45,066 nucleotides of DNA, taken from Priapulus caudatus (taxonomy: Eukaryota > Priapulida > Priapulimorpha > Priapulimorphida > Priapulidae). Positions within the stretch are counted from its first letter, which is position 1. Every line of letters starts with the position of its first letter. Positions 21,474 to 33,042 of this stretch are shown in pieces. Below the pieces are notes generated by a model. It saw nothing but the letters and a program-made list of their open reading frames with translations, did no database searches and had not been told where the DNA came from. The position numbers and the translations under genes were made by a program. The DNA is taken from the NCBI RefSeq assembly GCF_000485595.1, contig NW_014577300.1, positions 55,770 to 100,835 on the forward strand. Reading direction: 5' to 3'.

Positions 21474-23794
21474 GCGCATGCGCAGTGTTAAACTGTCAAC
21501 AGGTGTATTGACGTTAGTCACACAGCTACATGTGTACATGACCGTCACCATGTTCATGAATAAAGTCAGTTGGCGCTTTACAATTACTACTACTATAGCC
21601 CGCTTACATTAGCTGCTGCTGGGCTATAGAACGACCCATAGGGCATGCGATGGACCAACTTATCCCCGATTATATCCGGCTATAAAACGTCTGTGGTAGG
21701 CAATTAATGCCTCTTATCCGAAGTGAATATGTCTTAAGTTATATCAGCTACTAATGAGTAGAATACGGTTCTTTAAGCTTATATCACCGGCTCGGCCCTA
21801 CTAAATATCGCAATCCTCTCTAACTATCGTTTTGCAATCCCGATACTCTGCGTATTTCTTCTACGTGAAACAAACATTCATTGCCGAACTTCAAAACGGC
21901 CATTCTCGTGCCGGTTGGCCCCGATGCAGTCAGCCCGCCAATCTAGGCCGGAACTATGTATTCCGCTCTAGTGGAGCGGGCGTGTGGGCCCGGTGTTGGC
22001 GTTGGTTGTGTCCCGTTCAAAAACATTTGTTTGCTTGTCAAGCTAACAATTTAAGCGATTCAAAAAGAGATTGCTATATTAGTTTTGTCAGCAAAAGATG
22101 AACAAATTACTAGTTTATAAAGTGATTACGTCACGATTATAGCACCATCAAGTTATTATCATTGTTTGTGTTATTTGTACATAAATAAAATGTATGTAAA
22201 TATTACAATGTATGTGTTTCTGTTTACTTTTCATGCCGTAATATAAACCTTTCTTTATATTGCCCTATTTGCCTGATCGGTGCTGAAAAACAGAGATGTG
22301 GATGCCAGTATCTGATACTAGTACTGGGGGAAATAGGTTTAGACAACAGAAATTACCAAAATTGTCTAGATTTTGCAAATTTAACCAAACCGTATTAAAA
22401 CATTTTGACAGGTGAGAGTTGAGGATATACTTTAGTATACGTTTACTTCTTACTTTGAATGCTAAAACAAATGGCATATTTTTGACAAATTTTTTCCCAT
22501 AGAAAATTTCGGACGTAGTCCCTTTTTAATTTTTGTACTGATGCTAACAACAATTGTTTTTCTCGTATGTCTACAACCAACAACAAACTCCGCCCACCCT
22601 CTCCACCTGTCGCGCGAAATACTTATTCCCGCTGGGACTGCGGGAGTAAGGTGGTCTGCGGAGATATCCGAGCATTCGTTAATGGCTATGCTATAGGGCC
22701 CTAGTCGGCAGTTTTCAATGTGAGCGTCGCTTATAGTTATCTAGAGCTAACTGACTACTTAGTGTATCACTAGTACATGGGTAACAGGTCTGAGAGGTCC
22801 ATTTCCCCCAGGTTACTTGCTCTGGTACAGTTCCTGGAACTAGGATTACAATATATTGTAACCCAAACCTCCAAGCAGGATAGGCTTACAAAGTCCTCCC
22901 TATTCCCTTTTGATCCGGCAGAATGCCGACTGAATTTCAGCTCGCGGCCGGTTTCTGGTGCCGTTTTCAGAGACTTAGAAAACTTCTCATAACTTGGGTT
23001 TATCTCAACTATCGAACTCTTTTCTTCCGCTCTCTATGTCTGCAAGCTTTTACTATGTTTTAATCGCCAATACTCTGTCTGATATTTATAAATCGAATTA
23101 TAACTGTCTACAAAATTGTCTCATTATTTCATCTTTAGAGCTATCTCTCTGTTACTCTGTATTTTATGTTACATTCATATTTGTTACGAGCGTGCGAATA
23201 TATTCTGAGCCTCATTTCTGTGATTTTCTCTTGTGACGTTACGGCATTTCCCAGTTAATTTGCGCATAGCGATCGTTGTGCAAACGCAGCGCCCTCCGAT
23301 ATTGGTCAGGTGAATCCGTCTCTTTCAAACCAAATAGCTCACAGGTCAGACAGAAATGTCGCTGGTCTCAGTATATTCATTCGCTCGTCACTTCGATTTT
23401 ATTTCCAATGTAACAGTATATATTAGTTTAATATACAGAGTTATTGCGATACATAGTTAAGTTCCCAGATAGCGGAAAAAAGGTTCGCTGTTTGAGTATA
23501 TAAACCAGTTTAGGAAGTTCTTAGTTCTCTGAAAACGCTCACCAAGCCAAACCGTGTCCCGAGTGATTCACTCGCAGGTATTCCTCCGCACAAGAAGCGA
23601 TAGGAGGCTTTTTTTTGTATACCCTTATCCTCGTCGGTTTTGGTTTACATTATTGTATCCTATGCCGTGATCGTACCATAGGTACGTTTCGTTATACTGA
23701 ACGTACACCTGGTAGTGCCGTACTAATAAACTTACTATCTCTATAATAATAGGCTAGTGTTTCTAAGCTAATTCGTCTATATGCGCCTCCATCC
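21474..23794. other. Non-coding stretch
   Basis: No convincing gene. A 9-bp inverted repeat CTATAGCCC/GGGCTATAG lies at about 21592-21628. Open frames here are short and show no recognisable domain. Confidence 0.5.
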
Positions 23795-24360
23795 CCCCCC
23801 CCCCCCCAGGGCCTCGTACTAAGTAGTAACGAGTCTAGGTCATCGCTACGCCTACTCCTAACCCCAAGTCAGCCCAACCCTAAACTATATCAATAATCTA
23901 TACCAGCGTACGTTCGGTTCTCATACCGCGACCGTTACCAGGCGCCAGGGTACTTCTAGGCGTACCCCAGCTGTGGGAATATGACTATGACGCCATTAGG
24001 ATAGTCCGCTTATGCAGCTATGAGCTACGCAGGGCCTAGTTACGCTGCATAGGGTCTATGCTCCCCGGGGCTGCGTACTGCGGAAGACTACCCTGGCGGT
24101 ACGGTCTCCGGTATACCGGAATGCGTACCCTTTTACTTATTTATATGCCGGATCGTACCTACTACTCCATTGTCTAACGTAGTCTAGGTATCTCGCTAAA
24201 CCGACCAGGCTCTCGGAACTAGATTATGTTCTGCACATATGTGTGTTAAGCGGGTGATGGATTGGCGAACTTGTTGGCTAGGATGTCGCCTACCCCTACT
24301 CTCAACCCGAACCCTGCCGAACCCTAAACTCTAACCCTTAAACCTCTACTCCTTAACCAT
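23795..24360. repeat. Degenerate TIR-family fragments with telomere-like CCCTAA words
   Basis: After a C-run near 23795-23809, several blocks resemble the TIR element at 38849-39078: an ACGAGTCTAGG block, a CGCCTAC-CCTACTC block, AGGGTCTATGCTCCCCGGGG near 24053, and CGGTATACCGGAA. Scattered CCCTAA-like words occur near 23850-23885 and 24295-24345. It is a decayed or rearranged member of the same family. Confidence 0.65.
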
Positions 24361-25040
24361 TTCCTTCCTTATCTATAATAGTTTCACTCTACTTTCTCTT
24401 TAGGTGACCTAGGCTTGACGTCTGGTTATACCTGGTCACCGCTACCCAGGGTACTGTTCGCGCAGTTACCCCTGTGTTGTGCGACATTCAGACCCTATGA
24501 GCCCTAGTCTTAGCTAACTAGTAGTAGTACAACACAAGCCGGCATAGAATCATTAGAATCGATTTCTACAGTACTCATCCACTTGTCCCAGTCTTCGGTG
24601 CGGCCCCATTGTGAAAGTTTTTAGTCCTTACAACTTCTGTTTGCATATTCTATTTGGGTGCAGTCATATAAGCACTCATTTTCAACCCAAAATTCAATTA
24701 GATCGTTCTCTCTCCCGCGCGTCCAAAAACACTCTACAAGCTCCCAAAACCCCCTATTTTGACGACATCGGTATTCCGCTTCCCATGCCGTCTATTTGTG
24801 ATTGTGCGTCAATTTTCTTCAAGCGCCTCGGGGGCGGGTTCTGGCATGGCCCACGCGCATACTATTCGACAAACTACACTATCAGATCGTGCGCTCTCGC
24901 CCTCATGGCTACAATTCAAACTCCACGACATTATGGCTGCTTCGCTCTGGCCTCAATTCTTACCACTGAGAGGTATTAATCCTGGTGTAGTGTGTGGAAG
25001 CGGGCCACTTGCATGCAGTTTTGGCGGCCTCAATCTTCCC
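24361..25040. other. Non-coding stretch
   Basis: No gene was recognised. Open frames running from here into the next region owe their length to the polypyrimidine tract. Confidence 0.5.
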
Positions 25041-25041
25041 C

Positions 25042-26545
25042 TTCCTCATTTTCTGCATCCAGTGCTTCTCCTTCTCTGTCTCTATCCACCCATACTCCTT
25101 TCTCCCCATATTATCCTTTTCTACCTTTCTTTTTGTCTTTCCTTTCCTTCACCTTATTGCTGGTGTGTTTTTGTTATCTTGCTTCATTCTTACCAGCTGT
25201 ATCCCCTTCTCTCCCCTCCTCCTCCACTCAGCCTCCATTCTCCCGCTTCCTTCTCCCTTTCCTCCTTCTCCACCAGCTTCTCCCCTCCTCCTTCTTCCAC
25301 CACCTCTCTCCCTTCTCCCCTTCTGCCTCCTTATTCCACAGCCTGCTCCCCTCCCTCCTTTCTACACCAGTTTTCTCTCCCCTCCTCCTCCTCTCTTCTC
25401 CTCCTCCAACAGCTCTCCTTTTCTTCCCTTCTCCTCATTTCTCTCTGCTCCTCTCTCTCTCCTCCTCCTACCTCTCTCTCCTCCGCCTCCTTTCTCCTCC
25501 TCCTCATCCTCTCCTCCTCCTCTCATCCTCCTCCTCCTCCTTCCCTCTCCTTCCTCTCTGCTTCTATCCTCCTCTTCCATCTCTTCCTCCTCACTCCACT
25601 GCCCTCTTCTCTTCCTTCTTTCCTCCTCCTTCTGTTTCGTCCTCTCTACCTTCCATTCTTTCACTCTTGCCCCACATTCGCACCCCTATATCCGTCTTCC
25701 GACTCTCTATCTTATCTCATGTTTCTTTCTCTCCTCTCCTCCTCCTTTTCTTCGCACCCCCCCTTCCTTCTCTCCTCTCTCCTCTCTCTTTCTTCTCCTC
25801 CGCTCCTCTCCTTCTTCCTCCTCCACCTCCGCTTCCTCCTCTCCCTCCTCTTCTTTCCTCCTCCTCTTACTCTCTCCCTCGCCAGCCTCTCCTTCCTCCC
25901 ATCTCTCTCTCTCCTCCGCCTCCTTTCCTCCTCTCCCCTACTCTCTCCCTCCTCTTCCTCCTCCCTCCTCTTTTTTATCCTTTCTTTTCATCCACCCCGT
26001 CTCCCGCTCCTCCTTACTCCTCCTCCTCCTCCTCCTTCTTCCTTCTCCTCCTCCTCTTCCTCCTCCTCTCCTCCTCTTTACCTCCCTCCCTCCTCTCCTT
26101 CTCTGCTCCTCCTCTGTTGCCTATCCTCTTCCTCTCTCTTCTTCTCCTCCTCCACCTCCTACTCCTCCCTCTCTCTTATTTTTCTTCTCCTCTCCTTCTC
26201 GTCCCTTCCTCCTTTTCCTCCTCATCTCCTCTCCTCCTCTCCTCTCCTCCTTCCTCCACCTCCTCTCCTCACCTCCTTCTCCCTCTACCTCCTCCTCCTC
26301 CTCTCTTTCCTCCTCCTCCTCTCTTTCCTCCTCCTCCTCTCTTTCCTCCTCCTCCTCTCTTTCCTCCTCCTCCTCTCTTTCCTCCTCCTCCTCCTCCTCC
26401 TCCTCCTCCTCCTTTCCTCTTTCTCCTCCTTCTCTCCTCTCCTCCTCCTCTTCCTCTCTCCTCCTCTCCTCCTCCCTCCTCCCTCCACCACCTCCTCCCC
26501 ACTGTCTCCCCTCCTCCGCGCACCTCCTCCCTTACACTCACTTTC
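25042..26545. repeat. 1.4-1.5 kb polypyrimidine (C/T) tract
   Basis: The plus strand is almost entirely C and T, mainly TCC, CTCC and TCTC words, with only isolated purines. All three plus frames are open over long distances purely from composition (Ser/Leu/Pro), so no protein is called. A regular 18-bp sub-array (CTCTTTCCTCCTCCTCCT) occurs five times at 26303, 26321, 26339, 26357 and 26375, followed by (TCC)n to about 26413. Confidence 0.97.
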
Positions 26546-26657
26546 AACGATACGCCGCGTTAACGCTAATAGCTATGCATCTCTGGTTGAAGATTGAGTT
26601 TTATGAAGCGGCGGTGCTAGAAAGACGCCAACGCGGCTCCGCGTTTGTCATATTTGC

Positions 26658-27040
26658 TAATTAATTAGGCTAATTTCGTGCGCAACTAAACTGCGACACT
26701 CACCGAATTATTTGCTAAGACAGTATGGCTCATGCATGTAGAATTCTTTTAGAAACGTTAACTCATTATAGTTCGCGACATTATTGATATGGTAAGTTAC
26801 ACTTCCTACCGGCCATCACGCCTTATCTATGCCTGTATTAGCCTTATGGCATTACTCGCGCTCGTTGAATGTACAGTAATTAATTAGAGCTATCTTGTGC
26901 GTTAATAAACTTGACACTAACAGGGATTATTGCCTAAGATCATGTATCATTCTATGCATGCTTAGAATTCAGAAATCTGTAACTCATACACGTTTCGCGA
27001 CTATTGATAGGTAAGATTACACTTCCTACCGGCCATATAG
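26658..27040. repeat. Diverged tandem duplication, period about 219 bp
   Basis: The first copy starts TAATTAATTAGGC at 26658, the second TAATTAATTAGAGC at 26877. Shared landmarks in order are the GTGCG motif, an ACTAA/CTTGACACT block, ATGCATG then AGAATTC, TTCGCGAC, ATTGATA and the exact ACACTTCCTACCGGCCAT. Differences are many, so the duplication is old. Confidence 0.85.
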
Positions 27041-28311
27041 CGTGATAGCCGTTGTGGTCGGAAGGTGGCTGCTCCTTTGTTCCAAAGTCGGTGGGGGGTG
27101 TGGGTTTAACATAGCGCCTCAGTACAGATCAGTACAGGCGGGCGCTGGCAGGGGATTTTTGGCATTTGTGTTAGTGGCGTTCGTTGCATTTGGTGCGGGA
27201 TTGTTTGCATCGCATCTGGGTTTTGGCTTATGGCATTTTGTTTGTGACGTTTGCATTTGTGTGCGGGTATTTACATTTGGTGTTTGCGGAATTGTATTTG
27301 TGTGTGGGATTGCATTTGTGGTGAGCCTTCTGTATGCTGCTCGCCACCGCCTAGACTCTACTACAGAAGTGTTAACCCTTACCCCTAAACACTACCCTAA
27401 CCCTAACTCCTAACACTTAACATTACTCACAGGGGCTGCGCTTCAGCACCGTTTTTTTTGCGTTGGGAAATACGCTCTAGATTTCAAAGGTGCCCTTCGA
27501 AATTTTGCGCTAAAAATACAGAAAACAATTTTGAATGATAATTTTCTATATTCTTTATTTGTTTTCTTTTCCTTCTGAGAATTGACAGTACTTAAGGAAA
27601 TCAAATTTTACATGTAACAATACTAGCCTTTGATTATCCCGAAAAAAGAAGCGAAGTGCGCTTGAATCATTCTGCCAATCTGCTGCGTATGCAAAGCGCA
27701 GGCCCAAAATGAAGCCAGCAAAGTAAAGAATTCCATATGGTTTTTAGCGCTATTGCTGCTTTGACAAATGTGTCGCTAAATGGTGATCACCTTTGAAATT
27801 CCTGGGGGAGTTCCCCGCCAGATCCCCTCCGCCAATGTGCTCTCGCTCGCCTCACGGCCCCACTGTGGGGCGTGGGGTGCCCTTTTTCGGGATTGTGCCC
27901 TATAAATCTGGAAAAATACATGTAGCTTCAGCCCTGTAATCGCCCCTGCCTCATATAAAACTATAAACCATTAATACTAAACAACCTTAAAAACTACTCG
28001 TGTGGTACAATGAGTATCTGTAGTACCTGATTACGATCAAACGCACCCCATCAACCATTCCCCCACTGTCTTATGACCTTCCTTATGCGGTCCTATCAGC
28101 CTAATATGACGATACGTCGATAGACTTAAGTCCGCAACAGACGAAGATCGATATGATCCAAACGTTATGTGTTCAAAGTGTAAAAGCATGCATTTTTCGA
28201 TAATCAGCAGTTGGCTACGCGTCCGAACCAGTCCTGCCTAGCCTCCAGAGCTTACGCATTCCGGACATCCACTCACTACAGCTGATCTCGCGACTCGCGT
28301 ACACGCAATTC
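27041..28311. other. Non-coding stretch with a CCCTAA-like patch
   Basis: Around 27100-27330 the plus strand is rich in repeated GCATTTG and TTTGTG words. A telomere-like patch (ACCCTTACCCCTAAAC, CCCTAACCCTAAC) lies at 27374-27410. No gene was recognised. Confidence 0.5.
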
Positions 28312-28384
28312 CCCACCCCCCCCCCCCCTTTTGATTGCGCAACGCGACATCTCTCTCTCTCTCTCTCTCTCTTCTCTCTTCATC

Positions 28385-28449
<65 letters not shown>

Positions 28450-28603
28450 GTCTCTCTCTCTCTCTTCTCTCTCTTTTCTCTCTCTCACACACACACACGA
28501 CACACACATCACACACACATCACATCACACACACACACACACACATCACACACACACACACACATCACACACACACACACACAGCCCCCACAGCACACAC
28601 ACA
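28312..28603. repeat. Poly-C, (CT)n and (CA)n compound microsatellite
   Basis: A C-run at about 28312-28328, then interrupted (CT)n at 28350-28485, then interrupted (CA)n with ATC breaks at 28486-28603. Confidence 0.97.
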
Positions 28604-28799
28604 TCTTGATTATCTTTATTATCATTATAGAGTTAGTTTTTTTCATGATAAAAGGGCCTTAGAATACAAATGAAATAAAAAGAAATCTACCCGTCACCTT
28701 CCACAATAAATCGCTAGAGTGCTTATCGTAAGTCATGTTTGGCCAACAGAACTGAACAAACATATACATCAACACACAGACAGACACAATTATCTCCTC

Positions 28800-30660
28800 T
28801 GTTGTTTGCTGTTGTGTTGTGTTGTGTGTGTCTCCGTGTGTGCCTTATGTGTTATATGTGTGTGTGTCCTGTGGTTCTGCCCAATGTGTGAATTCTTCCC
28901 TGTGTGTGTGTGCCCTGTGTTGTTTGTGTTTTGGTACGTTGTGTGCTGTGTGTGTGTGCTGTGTGTGTTGTGTGTTTGTGCTGTGTGCGCTCGCGCTCGC
29001 GCGCTGCTGCTTGTGTTGTGTGTTTTGTGAGTGCGTATTTTATGTCGGCTTGTGCAAGCTTGACAGCACATCTATACTATTAACTATATAATGAACGTGC
29101 CCCATTCTTTGACCTGACCCAGTACTTACATCTACACATCCGATTGTGAGTCCGCATTCCTCGATAACCTAGGAGTTTGTCCATCTATACCGCGGTTAGT
29201 AGATATCTAACGTCGTTCATTCAGCCATCTCATAAACTAAGATTCTCTATCGTGTTTAGGCGCGCTCACACGTGTGTGTGTGTGTGGGGGGGGGGTTGTG
29301 TGCGTGCTGTGAGTGGGCGTTAACTTATATATTAATTCATTGTTAAATGTTTTTTGGACAACGGATCGCTGATTGTAAAGTTTATTTAAAAAATATGCGC
29401 TGTCACTACATGTGTGTGTTCTATCTGTGCTCATGCGCGCTGTACGGGCTTGTGTGCGTTGTGTAATTTACCTGCGCGCCGTTCTGCTGTAGTATTATGT
29501 GCTGCCGCTCCTTCTGCTACATGCGCATCCCTGCGCAATGTATATCAGAGTAGATATATACGACACCTTCTTATACCGTTCCTATATAATAGGGTTCTCT
29601 ATTATCTACTCCGTGATGTATATCACTTTCGTATGGGAATGCGTAGCAGTTGAGTAACCGTCGTGTTTATTCGATCGACCAGAAACCTGCAGTTTTCCTC
29701 ACATACTCCTCCAGTCATGATCTCCATCACTCTAGTGTATACTCTTTCATATCAGCCAATACGTTGCTCTGGAATAAAGTTGAAATAACAATTCTACGCC
29801 GCATGCGGTTGTTCGAACTTAAATTTTATCCTGAAAACGATAATACGACGAACCCAATATTTAAATTCTTATTAAAAATTACTAACATTTTCGCTTTATT
29901 CGGCAGGTGGCCCCTGTGGCCTTTCGTGCGCTTTCGTGTGACGGCCCCGAAATGTTCCATACACACAAAGCCTATCTATTTAATGCATGTACAACATGCC
30001 GCGGAATAGCCCGCCTTAACAATTTGATTTTTAGCGAAAACACTTTACTAGAAATCCCATCCATATATATGTTGTGTGCAGCGTTGCGTGCGTGCGTGGT
30101 GGCTGTGTGTGTGTGCCTGTTCTGCGTTGCGTGCGCGCTCGCTCGCGCAGTTGCGTGCGTGCCGTGCGTGCGTGCGCGCTGCTGTGTGTTGTGTGTGTGG
30201 TTGTTGGTGAGTGTGTGTTTCCTGTGTGTGCTTGTGTGTTAGTGTGGTGCTGTGTGTGTGGTGTGTGTGAGTGCCATGATTTTATATATGTGTGTGCTTT
30301 GGTGTGTGTAGTGTGTGTGTGTGTGACTGTGTGTGATGCTGTGTGCTGGTCGTGTGTGTGTTCTCTGTGACGCCGTATTTATGTTGGGTTTGTAACCGTG
30401 AAGACAAAAATATGACTATATGCACCGTGCCCGATTCTTTTGATGTATAGTTACTACACTCACATATTGTGAGTGCCGCTTCTGATACTCTGGATATATG
30501 GTTCCCACTTATACCGGTTAGAATATTCTAACGCTCTCATTCAGCATGTCATTAAATCTAAGTTGCTTCATCGGTTAGGCGCAGTCACACACACGTGTTG
30601 GTGTGTGTTCTTCTTGTGTGTGGTTCTTTCGTGGTTGTGTGCGTGTGCGTGTGTCGTGTG

Positions 30661-30707
<47 letters not shown>

Positions 30708-30745
30708 CGTGCGTGTTCGTGTGCGTGTGCGTGTGCGTGTTTGTC
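28800..30745. repeat. GT-rich satellite-like region with an about 1.33-kb duplicated unit
   Basis: GT-rich blocks (28800-29040, 29270-29312, 30060-30370, 30590-30745) alternate with unique-looking AT-rich spacers. The spacer at about 29040-29270 is recognisably repeated at about 30370-30600. Shared landmarks are GTGCCC(C/G)ATTCTTT at 29098 and 30427, ATTGTGAGT, CTATACCG/TTATACCGG, TCTAACG(T/C)(C/T), CATTCAGC and TTAGGCGC. The period is therefore about 1,329 bp. A pure (GT)n lies at 30664-30703. Confidence 0.8.
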
Positions 30746-30787
30746 ACAGATTAAGTAAAGTATTTTACTATGATTTATGAAATCTTT

Positions 30788-30940
30788 GGTCTATCGGACC
30801 TTCGGTCTATAGGTCCCTTTTCAATATTCGGTCTATCGGACCTTCGGTCTATAGGTCCCTTTTCAATATTCGGTCTATCGGACCTTCGGTCTATAGGTCC
30901 CTTTTCAATATTCGGTCTATCGGACCTTCGGTCTATAGGG
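30788..30940. repeat. 42-bp tandem repeat, 3.6 identical copies
   Basis: The unit starts GGTCTATCGGACCTTCGGTC at 30788, 30830, 30872 and 30914. The first three units are identical and the last is cut off after TCTATAGG. Each unit holds a short hairpin: CTAT-(CG)-GACC pairs with GGTC-(T)-ATAG across a TTC loop. The 42-bp period is a multiple of three and leaves one frame open, but nothing suggests a protein. Confidence 0.97.
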
Positions 30941-33042
30941 CTGACCCCGGGCCGGTTCGCAGTAGAAAAAGCTTCCAGAAGAAATCTATGATCGAAATAT
31001 CTACTATTTAGTCAATGATAGCAATGATTGGCGTAGCAAGTTTTGAACTGGTGTACAGTGATGTTCCCGATATAATTCATAGCTTTCTTACACGCGATGC
31101 CTCACTGCTAACGTGCATCTGTGTGGGTTGTGACATGTTCCTGAAGCTTACACCTTGTAGATTGTAGCGCACGGGTACCGTACAGCCTTCGAGTTCGGCT
31201 TGCTGCCACCATAGCTATATACAAACACATTTGTTTGTACATATATATATGCTGCCACAGAGAGATCCCGGCGATATAATTATGAAATTCGCGGAACACA
31301 CTCGTCGCTCGGCTACTCAAGGCGACGCGCTCTCACTAAGAAATCTTGGTCAACGCGTTAACTAGCCATATCCCCCTGGAATCTCCCACCCCCATACACA
31401 ATGGACACCCACCTGTGGGTAAACCCTTTATAAATGTGCAGGTTTTTTTCGGTTAGCTTTTGCATAAATTCAACGCGGCACGGTGGCCACAGTCACCCCG
31501 ACCTGAAGTTTCAAATGATAGTAGGAAACAAGTTATTTGCTCATTTATTTTTATTAGGCTTCCCTCTATCATATTGCATTCATACTTGTCCTGTTGCCTT
31601 TCACGTTTTATTCTCATCACTTCACTAACCAAACGTTTCGTCTTTAGTGACACGAGTTACTCAACAATTAAATAAATTGATAGGTAACCAAATATTATAC
31701 CATTTACAGACAGACGCATGCCTATAATAAGGTATACGGTTGGCGTTGTTGTTGGTGAACCACTATGCGCACACATACAAGTGTATTGGAGCCACATTTG
31801 CAAATTTTCTGGTCTAGTGAACAGACACCAGCTCAAAGCATGAGCTTCGATTACATTTATTAGTAAAAATTTATAGGCAAAACAGCAGAAACTGTGACAG
31901 CAAAATTTATTTAAAATTTGCTACTTTCAGTAACTAATACACTTTTGGACTGATTCAGGTGAAAATGATTCTTTTTTCTCATGTTGATTATAGTCGACTA
32001 TTTTTATGACACGGCAAAAGCATGTGTACAAAAATTTGTTCAGTGTCCATCTACAAAGCTTCCAAAGATGTTAGGCAAATTTACAAGTCTGTATCGTGTC
32101 TGCATTATGACGCATGTAATTATTGTAAACCAAGTACAAAATAAGTGTCAAAATATTAGGTCAAGAAGGATGATAAACACGTTCTTTTTTCAGGAAAGGT
32201 GTAGTAATTAAATTTAGTTGGTCCCACTGAAAATTTTGCAAACAAAAGCTTGGAAAAATCAGGAGTGAATAATAGAGATATTCTATTATTCACTCCTGGT
32301 AAAATCACTCACAAAACCAAATACAATAACAGCAGGGTTGTTAAGATGCTATCTCTATATATATACATGTAATATGCTTATTATCATACATTTAAAAGTA
32401 TGCTAAACTGCCTGTATTTTAGCATTGCAAATCCAAAATAGATTTAGCTATGTCAATTAAGAATGTACAAAATTTACAAAAATTAACATTTTCGACTGAT
32501 CCACGTTGAATTCTATTAATATATAACAATGAATTGCGTCTAAGGGACGACGAATGACCGTGTTAACATAAAAAGCAAAATAAAGATGGAGCGCAACACA
32601 AGAAATCACCACAGCATTAAAATTGTATGTACACTAAAAGCTCTAATTTACATCAACATTTTAACATCTTGAAACGCATTTCTGCATAACACTTAATCGC
32701 CAAATAAAACAATATACTATGTGGATGAATGAATACACACGTGTACATGTATTTCTCAACGGTCTGTGAAAACATGCGTTAAAATTACGAAACATATTAT
32801 GACATCGTGACAATGCCTACCCACAGCATCGTACTCCCTCCCGCCCCATCTGCACACCTTGTTACAGCGACGTGCTTGCACGCAAGCGACAACTCAGACC
32901 AACATGATAGCTCGCTACACACAGCAGTATATAATTTCAGTTATATACTTTGGGTAACTACATGCCCGCACAAGTATGTGCACAGACGTACACAGACACG
33001 CAAACAGGATACTAGGAGCCAACAGAAAACTAGAAGCAGTTG
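30941..33042. other. Non-coding stretch with one 16-bp palindrome
   Basis: No gene was recognised. AGGAGTGAATAATAGA at 32261-32276 is the exact reverse complement of 32282-32297 with a 5-bp centre. AAAATC-like words flank it on both sides (32254-32260 and 32300-32306), suggesting a tiny fold-back insertion. Confidence 0.6.

Noticed and set aside
24759-26664. Plus-strand open frames of 500-600 codons rich in Ser, Leu and Pro
   Set aside because: They exist in all three frames at once because the strand is almost pure C/T; no domain or start context is seen. They are treated as a repeat.
28238-29091. Ser/Leu, Arg/Glu, Thr/His and Cys/Val-rich frames
   Set aside because: Translation of CT, CA and GT microsatellites.
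30788-30940. CRISPR-like array
   Set aside because: The units are directly adjacent without unique spacers, and the window is eukaryotic.
30770-30991. In-frame 14-residue repeat protein over the 42-bp array
   Set aside because: The frame is open only because the period is divisible by three; no conserved start context, no neighbouring exon and no family resemblance.
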